Program-made: the position numbers and the translations under genes
Shown: positions 44,692 to 53,557 of the stretch, piece after piece
Position numbering within the stretch: position 1 is the stretch's first letter
Layout: each line of letters starts with the position of its first letter
DNA from: CAVQXR01 sp963717955
GTDB taxonomy: Bacteria > Actinomycetota > Thermoleophilia > Gaiellales > Gaiellaceae
Length of the DNA: 64,000 nt
Assembly: GCA_963717955.1 (NCBI GenBank)
Contig: CAVQXR010000001.1
Location: 62,001 to 126,000 of the forward strand
Direction of reading: 5' to 3'
The notes under the pieces: model-generated
The model's database searches: none
What the model was told of the DNA's origin: nothing
What the model saw: only the letters and a program-made list of their open reading frames with translations

Positions 44692-46746
44692 CCAGGCAAG
44701 CCGAGTCGCTGTTCACCCGCGAGCTTCTGCTCAGGGCGGCCGCGGATTCCTTCCGCAAGCTCGATCCCCGCACGCTCGTGCGGAATCCCGTCATGTTCGT
44801 CGTCGAGATCGGGAGCGTGATCACGACCGCGATCTTCATTCGCGACGCGATTCGCGGTGAGGGCGAGCCTCTGTGGTTCACCGGAACCGTGGCGTTCTGG
44901 CTCTGGCTCACCGTCCTGTTCGGCAACCTCGCCGAGGCGATCGCCGAAGGGCGTGGAAAGGCCCAGGCCAAGGCGCTCCGGGCCACGCGCCAGACCACCG
45001 TCGCGCGCGTCCGGCTCGCGGACGGGTCTCTGGTCGAGACCCCCGCTCCCGAGCTGCGACGCGGGGACGTCGTCGTCGTCGAGGCCGGGGAGCTGATCCC
45101 CGCCGACGGCACCATCATCGAGGGCATCGGCTCGGTCGACGAGTCGGCGATCACGGGCGAGTCTGCGCCGGTGGTGCGCGAGGCCGGCGGAGACCGGTCG
45201 GCCGTCACCGGCGGAACCCGGCTGCTCTCCGACCGGATCGTCGTGGAGGTCACCCAGGAGCCGGGCGCCTCGTTCATCGACCGCATGATCGCGCTCGTCG
45301 AGGGCGCCGAGCGGCGCAAGACACCGAACGAGATCGCGCTCAACGTGCTGCTCGCAGGCCTCACGATCGCCTTCCTGTTCGCCGTCGTGACGCTGAAGCC
45401 GTTCGCGGTGTACGCCGACACCGGGGTCTCGTTGACCGTGCTGATCGCACTGCTCGTGGCGCTCATCCCGACGACGATCGGCGCCCTGCTCTCGGCGATC
45501 GGCATCGCGGGCATGGATCGGCTCGTTCGCCGCAACGTCCTCGCCATGTCAGGGCGCGCCGTCGAGGCCGCCGGGGACGTCGACGTGCTCCTGCTCGACA
45601 AGACGGGGACGATCACGCTCGGCAACCGCCAGGCGTCCGAGTTCGTTCCCGCCGACGGCGTCGAGCCCGCGCGAGCTCGCCGAGGTCGCCCAGCTCGCCT
45701 CGCTCGCCGACGAGACGCCGGAGGGGCGCTCGATCGTCGTGCTCGCCAAGGAGACCTACGGCCTGCGCGAGCGCACGCTGTCGGAGATGGAGGCGAACTT
45801 CATCCCGTTCTCGGCCCAGACGCGGATGAGCGGGGTCGACCTCGACGGCACCGAGATCCGCAAGGGCGCACCCGACGCCGTGCGGCGTTTCGTCGAACGC
45901 AACGGCGGGCAGTTCCCGGTGGAGCTCGTCGATACCGTCCAGCGCATCGCGGAGGAGGGAGGAACGCCTCTCGTCGTGGCCCGCGACAACTTCGCGCTCG
46001 GTGCCGTGCACCTCAAGGACATCGTCAAGGGCGGGATGAACGAGCGCTTCGTCGAGCTCCGCCGCATGGGCATCCGCACGGTCATGATCACCGGCGACAA
46101 CCCCGTCACGGCGGCGGTGATCGCCCAGGAGGCGGGCGTCGACGACTTCCTCGCCGAGGCGACGCCCGAGAACAAGATGACGCTGATCCGCGAGGAGCAG
46201 GGGAAGGGCCGCATGGTCGCGATGACCGGCGATGGGACGAACGACGCGCCGGCGCTCGCCCAGGCCGACGTCGGCGTGGCCATGAACACGGGGACGCAGG
46301 CGGCCAAGGAGGCCGGCAACATGGTCGACCTCGACTCGAACCCGACGAAGCTCATCGAGATCGTCGAGGTCGCCAAGCAGCAGCTCATGACCCGGGGAGC
46401 GCTGACGACGTTCTCGATCGCGAACGATGTCGCGAAGTACTTCGCGATCATTCCGGCCATCTTCGCCGCGACCTACGCGGCCGGAGACGGCAGCGGGCCC
46501 CTCGACCGCCTGAACATCATGGATCTCGGCACCCCGCTGTCGGCGATCATCTCGGCGATCATCTTCAACGCGCTCGTGATCCCCGCGCTCGTGCCGCTCG
46601 CGCTCCACGGTGTGAAGTACCGCGCGATCGGCGCGACGGCGCTCCTGCGCCGCAACCTGGTGATCTACGGTGTCGGCGGCGTGATCCTCCCGTTTCTCGG
46701 CATCAAGCTGATCGACCTGATCGTCCACAACCTGCTCGGGGCCTGA
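44688..46746 (+). CDS. kdpB: potassium-transporting P-type ATPase subunit B, one frameshift
   Basis: The P-type ATPase motor. Actuator motif ESAITGESAPVVRE, phosphorylation motif LLLDKTGTITLGN (about residue 307), hinge MTGDGTNDAPALAQ, and helices at both ends. The reading frame changes near 45670 (coding strand GCCCGCGCGAGCTC): an extra C in GCG-c-GAG separates the two halves. Without it a 685-aa protein results, and the interval 44688-46746 is exactly one base over a multiple of three. All catalytic motifs are intact. In the sequence as given the first half runs on out of frame, so the pump would be non-functional; an error in the sequence is likely. Confidence 0.88.
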
Positions 46747-46758
46747 GGCACCGCCCGA

Positions 46759-47859
46759 ATGGCTCGAGCCCGAGGGCGGCACCGGATCCTGCTCGGCATG
46801 GCCGCCGGCGTCGGGAAGTCCTACCGGATGCTGCTCGAGGGCAGGGAGGCGCTCGCCGAGGGGGTGGACGTCGTCGTCGGCTACCTCGAGCCCCACGACC
46901 GGCCGGAGACCGCAGGCCTGGCCGAGGGGCTCGAGGTGGTGCCGAGGCGCAGCGTCGAGCACGGCGGCGTCGTGCTCGAGGAGATGGACGTCGACGCCGT
47001 CATCTCGCGGGCCCCCGGCCTGGCGCTCGTCGACGAGCTGGCTCACACCAACGCGCCGGGCTCGAGGAACGCGAAGCGATACGAGGACATCGACGAGCTG
47101 CTGGCGGCCGGCATCGACGTCACCTCGACGGTGAACGTGCAGCATCTGGAGAGCCTCCACGACGTCGTCTTCGAGCTCACCGGGGTCCGTGTGCGCGAGA
47201 CCTTCCCCGATCGCGTGCTCGACGAGGCCGACCAGGTCGTGCTCGTCGACCTGACCCCCGAGGAGCTCCAGCTGCGGCTCCAGGCGGGCAAGATCTACCC
47301 GGGCCGCGACGTCGAGCGGGCGCTCATGAACTTCTTCCGGCACGAGAATCTCGCGTCCCTGCGCGAGCTGGCGCTGCGCGAGGTGGCCGAGGACGTCGAG
47401 CACCGCCGCCACCCGTCGGTCTTCGATCTGGAGGGGGCGGCCCCGCTTGCCGAGCGCGTCCTCGCCCTCGTCACCCCGCAGGAGCGGGCCCAGCGCCTCC
47501 TGCGCCGAGCCTGGCGCTCCTCGCAGCGACTCGGTGCGGGCATCGACGCCCTCTGGGTGAGGCGACCGGGCGAGAAGCTGGACGAGAAGCAGCAGGAGCA
47601 ACTCGCCGCGCTCCGGCGCCTGGCGATCGTCCTCGGCGCCCACTTTCTCGAGGAGGAGTCGGACGACCTGGTGACGGCGGTCCGTCAGGTCAGCGCCGAT
47701 CGGGGCACGACCTACCTGTTCATCGGAACACCCGAGACGCGGCGGCGAGAGGAGATCGCGCGTGGCTCGCTCGTCACGCGCCTGGTGCGCGAGCTGCCCG
47801 GGATCGACATCCGCATCGTCGCGGATCCGACCCGCCGCGAGGAGCTGCGCGGCTCGTAG
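46759..47859 (+). CDS. kdpD: KdpD N-terminal sensor domain protein (KdpD + Usp domains, no kinase)
   Basis: A 366-aa protein. KdpD domain with Walker-type loop LLGMAAGVGKSYRMLLEGRE, VVGYLEPHDRPETAGLAEGL, DELAHTNAPGSRNAKRYEDI and STVNVQHLESLHDVV; then a Usp-like domain (ERVLALVTPQERAQRLLRRA to LFIGTPETRRREEIARGS). It stops where a normal KdpD of about 890 aa would enter its membrane region and kinase. The missing parts are at 38653. It lies 12 bases after kdpB. It presumably modulates the kinase in trans. Confidence 0.88.
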   Translation: MARARGRHRILLGMAAGVGKSYRMLLEGREALAEGVDVVVGYLEPHDRPETAGLAEGLEVVPRRSVEHGGVVLEEMDVDAVISRAPGLALVDELAHTNAPGSRNAKRYEDIDELLAAGIDVTSTVNVQHLESLHDVVFELTGVRVRETFPDRVLDEADQVVLVDLTPEELQLRLQAGKIYPGRDVERALMNFFRHENLASLRELALREVAEDVEHRRHPSVFDLEGAAPLAERVLALVTPQERAQRLLRRAWRSSQRLGAGIDALWVRRPGEKLDEKQQEQLAALRRLAIVLGAHFLEEESDDLVTAVRQVSADRGTTYLFIGTPETRRREEIARGSLVTRLVRELPGIDIRIVADPTRREELRGS

Positions 47860-47903
47860 CGAGGCGGCGCATCCGGGCGATCATCGTCGGGTTCGGCGCA
47901 GCG

Positions 47904-47936
47904 CCGGGAGGACGGCCCGGATGGCCGCCCTCCCGG
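47904..47936. terminator. GC-rich hairpin between converging kdpD and binding-protein genes
   Basis: CCGGGAGG-a-CGGCC, loop CGGAT, GGCCG-c-CCTCCCGG: 13 base pairs with one mismatch, centred between two converging stops. It lacks a T-run, as is common in high-GC actinobacteria, and can serve both directions. Confidence 0.65.
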
Positions 47937-47945
47937 TCTCTGCGG

Positions 47946-49865
47946 CTACTGGTTCTGCTTCTCGGGATCGACCGCGACGTGCACCCACGCGGCCTGCGAG
48001 GTCGCCTGGTCGAAGTCCCACTGGGTGACGGCGTCGGAGACGATCGTCGTCGCGTTGCTCCACAGGTAGGGCACGGTCGGGACGACGTCCTCCATCATCG
48101 TCTTCGTGAGCTCGCCCCAGCAGTCGGAGCGAGCCGCGTTGTCGGCGATCGCGCTGCAGCGGTCGATGCCGGCGTCGACGCTCGGCACGCCGCCGGGCGG
48201 GTAGGGGATGCCGATCTCCGCCGCCGTCTCCTCGGTGAGGCCGACGAGCGACTGGTTGTAGGAGAACCCGGGGGCGATGCCGCGGCCGTCGAAGAGATAG
48301 AGGAAGAACGTGTACGCGTCCGGATAGTCCTTGCTGAAACCCGTGACCCCGTTGAGCGGAATCTTGTTCGTCGGGTCGAAGACGATGCTGAACGGGTCGT
48401 CGACCTGCCGTGTCTTCAGCGCGATCCCGATCTGCCCGAACGATTCCTCCAGCACCGGAACCATGCCCTTGTCTCGCGCCGTCGTGCCCTGGATGCTGAG
48501 CACGTCCGTGCACTCCGGCGCGTCGCAGAGGCCGTCCTTGTCGGTGTCGTACTTCGACAGCTTCATCTCCTCCATGGCCGCGGCCACGTCACCCTCGAAG
48601 TTCGGCGACGGGTACGGGTCGTAGCCCGCAAGGTCGGCCGGTGCGAGGCTCGGCGTCAGGTTGTACGTGGCGGGATCGCCCGCCGTTGGGCCTCCCCAGG
48701 CGCGGATCAGGGCTGTCTTGTCCATCACGAGGTTCGCCGCCTTACGGACGTGGACGTCGTCGAACGGCGGCAGCGCGAGGTTCAGCGAGATGTAGTAGAC
48801 GGTGTCGTCCGGGTTCAGCTTCAGGTTGTCCTGCAGCTCCTCGTCCTCGGTGTACGCCTTGAGCTCCTTCCCGGTCTCCGCGCACATCGTGTCCTCGATC
48901 AGCGCTTCGCGGACCCGCGCGAAGCAGTCGTCCGCGTTCGAGTTGATGGTGAACTCGAACCGGTCAGGCAGGTTCTCGCGCAGCTCCGTCGAGTCCGTGG
49001 CCGGGTCGTAGGCCGGGTTACGCACGAGGAAGAGGTGGGCCTCGGGGTCGTAGCCGGCGATCGGCTTCATCGTCTCGCAGCTCGTCATGTCGAGCGCATC
49101 CGACCCCTCGATCATGTACGGGCCCGACGAGACCACGTAGCGGCCGTAGTCTCCGGCCGCCGTGTAGCACTTCGCGACCTCCTCCGGGATCGGCCCCGTC
49201 GCGGGCATTGCGAGTCGATACAGGAAGTCGCCGACGGGCTTCTCGAGCGTGAACACGATCGTCTTGTCGTCGGGCGTCTCGATGCCAGTGATCGAGTCGG
49301 ACTCCCCGGCACCGAACTCCTCGAACCCGACGATCTCGACGTAGTAGTTCGGGTAGCCGGCCCCGCCGAGGTCGGGGTTCGCGAGCCGCTCGAACGCGTA
49401 CGCGATGTCCTGTGAGGTGATCTCACGGCTCGCGGGCGGGCCGAACATGATCCCGTCCTTGAGCGTGAACGTGTACGTCAGCCCGTCCTCCGAGATCGTC
49501 GGGAAGTCCGCGGCCAGATCGGGGAGCGGCTCGCTCCCCGCCGCACCGGCCGTGTGCCGGTAGGTGACCAGCTTCCGGACCAGCATCGTGTAGAAGCTCC
49601 AGCCGATCGACGTGTACTCGCCGGTCGGGTCGAACGCGTCCGTGAAGTCGAACGCCGACTCGACGTCGACGCGGTACGTGCCGCCCGGCTCGGCGCCGCC
49701 CTTGACCTGGCCGGACGTCTCCACGGCCGTCGTTCCGCTGGCGGCCGTCGTCCCGCCTGCGGTCGCGGTCGGCGATGCTTCGTCTGACCCGCCTCCCCCG
49801 CACCCGGCGGCGAGCACGGCGAGCGAGGCGACCAGCACGATGACGGCGGCGAAGCGTTGCTTCAC
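47946..49865 (-). CDS. ABC transporter substrate-binding lipoprotein, family 5 (peptide/nickel type)
   Basis: A 639-aa protein. The lipoprotein signal has lipobox LAAGC (Cys at about residue 21), followed by a Gly/Ser/Thr linker. Family 5 signatures: DGLTYTFTLKDGIMFGPPAS, ITSQDIAYAFERLANPD, ETPDDKTIVFTLEKPVGDFL, and FSKDYPDAYTFFLYLFDGRG. GTG 49865 with GGGAG 7 bases upstream is preferred to ATG 49904. It captures oligopeptides or similar at the outer face of the membrane; no permease or ATPase genes are adjacent in the window, so it is an orphan component here. Confidence 0.88.
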   Translation of the reverse strand: MKQRFAAVIVLVASLAVLAAGCGGGGSDEASPTATAGGTTAASGTTAVETSGQVKGGAEPGGTYRVDVESAFDFTDAFDPTGEYTSIGWSFYTMLVRKLVTYRHTAGAAGSEPLPDLAADFPTISEDGLTYTFTLKDGIMFGPPASREITSQDIAYAFERLANPDLGGAGYPNYYVEIVGFEEFGAGESDSITGIETPDDKTIVFTLEKPVGDFLYRLAMPATGPIPEEVAKCYTAAGDYGRYVVSSGPYMIEGSDALDMTSCETMKPIAGYDPEAHLFLVRNPAYDPATDSTELRENLPDRFEFTINSNADDCFARVREALIEDTMCAETGKELKAYTEDEELQDNLKLNPDDTVYYISLNLALPPFDDVHVRKAANLVMDKTALIRAWGGPTAGDPATYNLTPSLAPADLAGYDPYPSPNFEGDVAAAMEEMKLSKYDTDKDGLCDAPECTDVLSIQGTTARDKGMVPVLEESFGQIGIALKTRQVDDPFSIVFDPTNKIPLNGVTGFSKDYPDAYTFFLYLFDGRGIAPGFSYNQSLVGLTEETAAEIGIPYPPGGVPSVDAGIDRCSAIADNAARSDCWGELTKTMMEDVVPTVPYLWSNATTIVSDAVTQWDFDQATSQAAWVHVAVDPEKQNQ

Positions 49866-49881
49866 GACGAGCTCCCTTCGG

Positions 49882-50130
49882 TCATGTCGAAAGCATGTTG
49901 TCATACGAGGCGTCGGGTGCCCTTCCGTGCAGGCCGCGAAGTCGTCGTCCCAGCCCGAGGCGAAGGCTCCCGAGCGCCCGCGAGAGACGCGATCTCACGG
50001 TGCCGCGGGGACAGTCGAGCAGTGCAGCCATGTCTGACCTCCGACAGGTCGAGGCGGCAGCGGTAGGCGAGAACAAAACGATCGGGCTCGCGGAGACGAC
50101 CCATCGCCGCGACGATCCCGTCGCGCAACG
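49882..50130 (-). pseudogene. sigma-70 region 4 remnant (ECF type)
   Basis: Minus-strand frames give MGRLREPDRFVLAYRCRLDL and, after a shift near 50045, MAALLDCPRGTVRSRLSRAL. Together these make the sigma-70 region 4 helix-turn-helix of an ECF sigma factor. The N-terminal region 2 is missing and the frames are not joined, so it is inactive. The fragment abuts the DUF2017 gene. Confidence 0.5.
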
Positions 50131-50616
50131 CTACGCGGATGCCCGTCCTGCTGCGCTCGCCTCGACCACCTGTTCCTGGAGCCAGCTGAGGTACGCGTAC
50201 ACGGCGAGCTCGCCGGCGTCGCGGTCGTTCGCGTCGAGGCGCCGCGCGAAGGTGTCCTCCCGGACGTCGAGCCGCGTGCCGAGCACGAGGCGTAGGTCGT
50301 TCAGCACGCGCAGCCACGCATCGAGCTCCTCGTCGGAGAGCTGCGTGCGGTCGAGGGTCGTCTCGAACGTCGAGAGCGCCGCGCGCCGACCGTCGAGGAG
50401 CTGGCCGCGCACCATGCCACGGTACTCGGCCTCGTCGGGCTCGCTGTCTGCGTGCGCCGGCGGGAAGAGCCGGCGTAGCTCCGGGTCGTCGACGTCGCCG
50501 TCGAGCCGCGCGCGGAGCTCGGCGGCGAGCCCTGCGAGCAGCTCGCGCTCGGGATCGGGGAGCCGGAGCCTGACCTCGCCCCGCCGGGTACGGTCGACGC
50601 GGGGCCGGGCGATCAC
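50131..50616 (-). CDS. DUF2017 family protein
   Basis: 161 aa from GTG 50616. Helical protein: RGEVRLRLPDPERELLAGLA, RRLFPPAHADSEPDEAEYRG, QLSDEELDAWLRVLNDLRLV and a C-terminal AVYAYLSWLQEQVV, matching actinobacterial DUF2017, which is regularly found directly after clpS. Overlap GTGA with clpS supports one transcript. Probably related to Clp proteolysis; its activity is unknown. Confidence 0.85.
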   Translation of the reverse strand: MIARPRVDRTRRGEVRLRLPDPERELLAGLAAELRARLDGDVDDPELRRLFPPAHADSEPDEAEYRGMVRGQLLDGRRAALSTFETTLDRTQLSDEELDAWLRVLNDLRLVLGTRLDVREDTFARRLDANDRDAGELAVYAYLSWLQEQVVEASAAGRASA

Positions 50617-50918
50617 GTGTCCTTGCGCATCGTTGCCCAGAGGCCATGCGCATGGAGCCGGGAGACGTCGTGCTCGGCCTTTTCGCGCGTGCCGCTCGAG
50701 ACGACGGCCTTGCCCTCGTTGTGCACCTGGAGCATGAGCGTCGTCGCGCGGGCGCGGCTGTAGCCGAACAGCTTCTGCAACACGAGCGTCACGTACGACA
50801 TCAGGTTGATCGGGTCGTTCCACACGATGACGATCCACGGAACGTCCCGGTCGACCTCGTCGCGGCGAGCGGGCTCCTCGACCTCGACCTCGGCCGGCGC
50901 CGTCGTCATCGAGCTCAT
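50613..50918 (-). CDS. clpS: ATP-dependent Clp protease adaptor ClpS
   Basis: A 101-aa protein. Acidic unstructured head, then core: WIVIVWNDPINLMSYVTLVL, FGYSRARATTLMLQVHNEGK and KAEHDVSRLHAHGLWATMRK. The Asn-Asp pair in WNDP and the Met/Leu pocket that bind N-degron residues are visible. It delivers N-end-rule substrates to ClpC/ClpA. ATG 50918, with 50909 as alternative. First gene of the clpS-DUF2017 pair. Confidence 0.93.
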   Translation of the reverse strand: MSSMTTAPAEVEVEEPARRDEVDRDVPWIVIVWNDPINLMSYVTLVLQKLFGYSRARATTLMLQVHNEGKAVVSSGTREKAEHDVSRLHAHGLWATMRKDT

Positions 50919-50958
50919 GGGTGGATTGTGACGGCTCCCGGGGCCGACCGCACGCCTC

Positions 50959-51411
50959 TCAGCCGCCGGGCCGGGGCGCCTCGAGCAGCTCCTTGAGCCG
51001 GGCGAGATCTCCCTGGATGCCCTTGCGGACCGCGCGGGACAGCACCGGCCCGGCCACGCGATAGAAGCCCGTCGCGTCGCCCAGCGTTCGGATCCGGAAC
51101 CGTGTTGCCTCCCCGTCGGCGTCCTCGAACTCGTAGACGACGGTCATCGGGAACGGCGCCTTGACCGAGCGCATCTCGAGCCGGCGGCCGGGCTCGAGCG
51201 CGACGACCTCGTTCACGTACTCCATGCGCTTGCCGAGAAAGGAAGCCACCCGCGCGACCCGGGAGCCGACGCCGAGCTCGCCGTCGGTGACGAGCCGAAC
51301 GTCGGTCAGCGCGCCGATCCAGCTCGTGTCGTTTCTCCAGTCGGTCGCGTAGGCGGCGACGACCTCTCGGGGTCGGTCGATGACGGTCTCCACCCGCACG
51401 TCGGTTCTCAT
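50959..51411 (-). CDS. SRPBCC (START-like) family protein
   Basis: A 150-aa protein. Helix-grip fold: RVETVIDRPREVVAAYATDW, GALTDVRLVTDGELGVGSRV, RRLEMRSVKAPFPMTVVYEF and a long C-terminal helix KGIQGDLARLKELLE. AGGAGGTGAGTCG leads to ATG 51411. Binds a hydrophobic ligand, not identifiable. Divergent from the OsmC operon. Confidence 0.85.
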   Translation of the reverse strand: MRTDVRVETVIDRPREVVAAYATDWRNDTSWIGALTDVRLVTDGELGVGSRVARVASFLGKRMEYVNEVVALEPGRRLEMRSVKAPFPMTVVYEFEDADGEATRFRIRTLGDATGFYRVAGPVLSRAVRKGIQGDLARLKELLEAPRPGG

Positions 51412-51684
51412 CGACTCACCTCCTGGGAGCCAGCACGCCGCGCACCAGCGACCTCCTCGCAAGGGTACGGCCGCATCCGCGCCGTGTCGAGTGCGCCTCT
51501 TGCATGCCGGCGAACCCGACCGGCATCCCACTCCGAGGGCAAATGACAACGGTCGCGTGGACCGTGGCCGGCCGGGCGTTTGCGACACGTTTACCGGCGG
51601 ACAACCGGCCCGCAACCGCTGCCGTGTCTCCTGCGTGGCGTCACCCCCGCCGGGCAATCCGGCACACACGAGGAGGAAGCAGCG

Positions 51685-52254
51685 ATGACGATGGTCACGG
51701 AGAAGGTTCGCAACGGCGTCGACACCGAGGTCATGTTCGGGACGCTCGACGCGATCAAGGCGCAGCCCCAGCTCGCCAAGTTCCAGTTCCGTGCGACCAA
51801 CCGCTGGATCGGTGGGGCGCACAACCGTACGACGATCCGGGATTTCTACGCCGCCTGCCAGGAGGACACGTCCCGCACCAAGGCGTTCGAGATCGACGCG
51901 GGAGAGCCGGCGATCCTGCTCGGAACCGACACCGGCCCCAACCCGGCCGAGTTCCTGCTCCACGCCCTGGCCGCGTGTCTGACGACCTCGCTCGTGTACG
52001 TCGCCGCCGCCCGCGGTGTTCGGCTCACACGCGTCGAGTCGACGCTCGAGGGCGACATGGACGTGCAGGGAGCGCTCGGACTGAACGACGACTACCGCAA
52101 CGGGTTCGAGCGCATTCGCGTCTGGTTCCACGTTGAGGGCGACGCCCCGCCGGAGAAGCTCCGCGAGGTCGTCGCGCGGGCGCAGAAGCGCTCGGCCGTG
52201 TTCGACATCGTCACCAACGGGGCCCCTGTCTCCGTGGATGTGACCACCGACTGA
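51685..52254 (+). CDS. OsmC family protein, copy 2
   Basis: A 189-aa relative of the protein at 18077. Shared features: FRATNRWIGG, LLHALAACLTTSLVYVAAAR (reactive Cys), VESTLEGDMDVQGALGLNDD, KRSAVFDIVTNGAPVSVDV. A second Cys occurs earlier in FYAACQED, absent from copy 1. AGGAGGAAGCAGCG precedes ATG 51685. It heads an operon with the oxygenase-like enzymes. Likely a thiol peroxidase or an acceptor of an oxidised sulfur group. Confidence 0.88.
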   Translation: MTMVTEKVRNGVDTEVMFGTLDAIKAQPQLAKFQFRATNRWIGGAHNRTTIRDFYAACQEDTSRTKAFEIDAGEPAILLGTDTGPNPAEFLLHALAACLTTSLVYVAAARGVRLTRVESTLEGDMDVQGALGLNDDYRNGFERIRVWFHVEGDAPPEKLREVVARAQKRSAVFDIVTNGAPVSVDVTTD

Positions 52255-52324
52255 GGACTGCCGGCGGCGGCCGGAACCACCGCCCGGCCGCCGCCCACGT
52301 CCAGCACCCGAGGAGATGATCCGC

Positions 52325-53548
52325 ATGCCCTTCGACCTCCAGGCCACGACCGAGCCCGGCGCCCGCCTCGTCGCACTCGCGGAGTCGCTCGCCGCGGACT
52401 CCGCGACCCGCGCCAGCGTCCACGACCGCGAGGCCAGCTACCCGTTCGAGAGCATCGACGCGCTTCGCAGCACCGGCTACTTCGCCGCGCCGATCCCCGA
52501 GGAGCACGGCGGGCTCGGGGTCACGACCGTGCACGACGTCGTCGTCGCATCGAGCCGGCTCGCCCGCGGCGATGCCTCCGTCGCGATCGGCGTGAACATG
52601 CACCTCATGGCCGTGCTGCAGCTCGTGCGGCGCTGGCAGATGGCGGTCGCGGGCGGCAACGAACGGCGCGCCTCGGCGTTTGCGGCGTCCATGGAGGCGA
52701 TCGCGGGCGACGGCACCGTCATGGCCGCCGCCATCAGTGAGCGCAACCAGGACCTCACGCGACCCGCCACGACGGCGACGCGAACCGAGACCGGCTGGCG
52801 CATCGACGGAAGCAAGCTCTTCTGCACGATGTCACCGGCCGCGACAATCCTCTACACGGCAGTCACGTTCCTCGACGACGAGGGCAACGAGCGCTACGGC
52901 TACGCGCAGATCCCGGCGGACGCGCCCGGCGTGACCGTCCACGACGACTGGGACGCCCTCGGGATGCGTGCGTCCGGGAGCAACTCGGTGAACTTCGACG
53001 GCGTCGAACTGTCGGCGTCGGCGCTGCGCGGCGGCTTCCCCGTCGGCGACCCCGTCCCGTACATGGACCGAAACCTCGCCGCGGGGCTCTTCCACGCCTC
53101 GGCCTCACTGGGGATCGCCGAGTCCGCCTTCGAGACGGCGAGAGCCGCCCTGCTGCGGCGCGGCACCGACGCCGACGACCCACGGGCGCGCATGCTCCTC
53201 GCAGAGGCATCGATCGAGCTGTACGCCTGCCGCTCCGCGCTCTCCCGCGCGGCGGCGCTCGTCGACGCCCACTACGCGGCGAACCCCACGAGCGACGGGA
53301 GCGGCGACGAGATCACCGCCGTGTTCGCCGAGGTGCAGACGGCAAAGACGTTCGTCAACGAGACGACAGCGCGGGTCGTCGACCGTGCGCTCGCCCTCTC
53401 CGGTGGCGCCGGCTACCTCAACGGCAGCGCGCTCGCGCGCGCCTACCGGGACGTCCGGGCGGGCGCGTTCATGCACCCGCTCGGCGCGAACCGTGCCTAC
53501 GAGTTCGTCGGCCAGGTCGCACTGGGCATGAAGCCGGCGCTCAACTAG
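52325..53548 (+). CDS. acyl-CoA dehydrogenase-like flavoenzyme (DszC/monooxygenase subgroup possible)
   Basis: A 407-aa protein. Acyl-CoA-dehydrogenase fold: FAAPIPEEHGGLGVTTVHDV, RTETGWRIDGSKLFCTMSPA, DWDALGMRASGSNSVNFDGV, and the end LALSGGAGYLNGSALARAYR. The catalytic Glu of true dehydrogenases is not evident. With the OsmC and monooxygenase neighbours it may instead be a flavin-dependent oxygenase like DszC or SfnC, which attack organosulfur compounds. That substrate is inference. ATG 52325 has GGAG 9 bases upstream; ATG 52316 is too close. Confidence 0.8.
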   Translation: MPFDLQATTEPGARLVALAESLAADSATRASVHDREASYPFESIDALRSTGYFAAPIPEEHGGLGVTTVHDVVVASSRLARGDASVAIGVNMHLMAVLQLVRRWQMAVAGGNERRASAFAASMEAIAGDGTVMAAAISERNQDLTRPATTATRTETGWRIDGSKLFCTMSPAATILYTAVTFLDDEGNERYGYAQIPADAPGVTVHDDWDALGMRASGSNSVNFDGVELSASALRGGFPVGDPVPYMDRNLAAGLFHASASLGIAESAFETARAALLRRGTDADDPRARMLLAEASIELYACRSALSRAAALVDAHYAANPTSDGSGDEITAVFAEVQTAKTFVNETTARVVDRALALSGGAGYLNGSALARAYRDVRAGAFMHPLGANRAYEFVGQVALGMKPALN

Positions 53549-53557
53549 GACGGGACG

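Noticed and set aside
44688..49415. A 1575-codon open frame on the plus strand
   Set aside because: Only the first third is kdpB. The rest is an out-of-frame reading of kdpB, kdpD and the reverse of the binding-protein gene, kept open by high GC.
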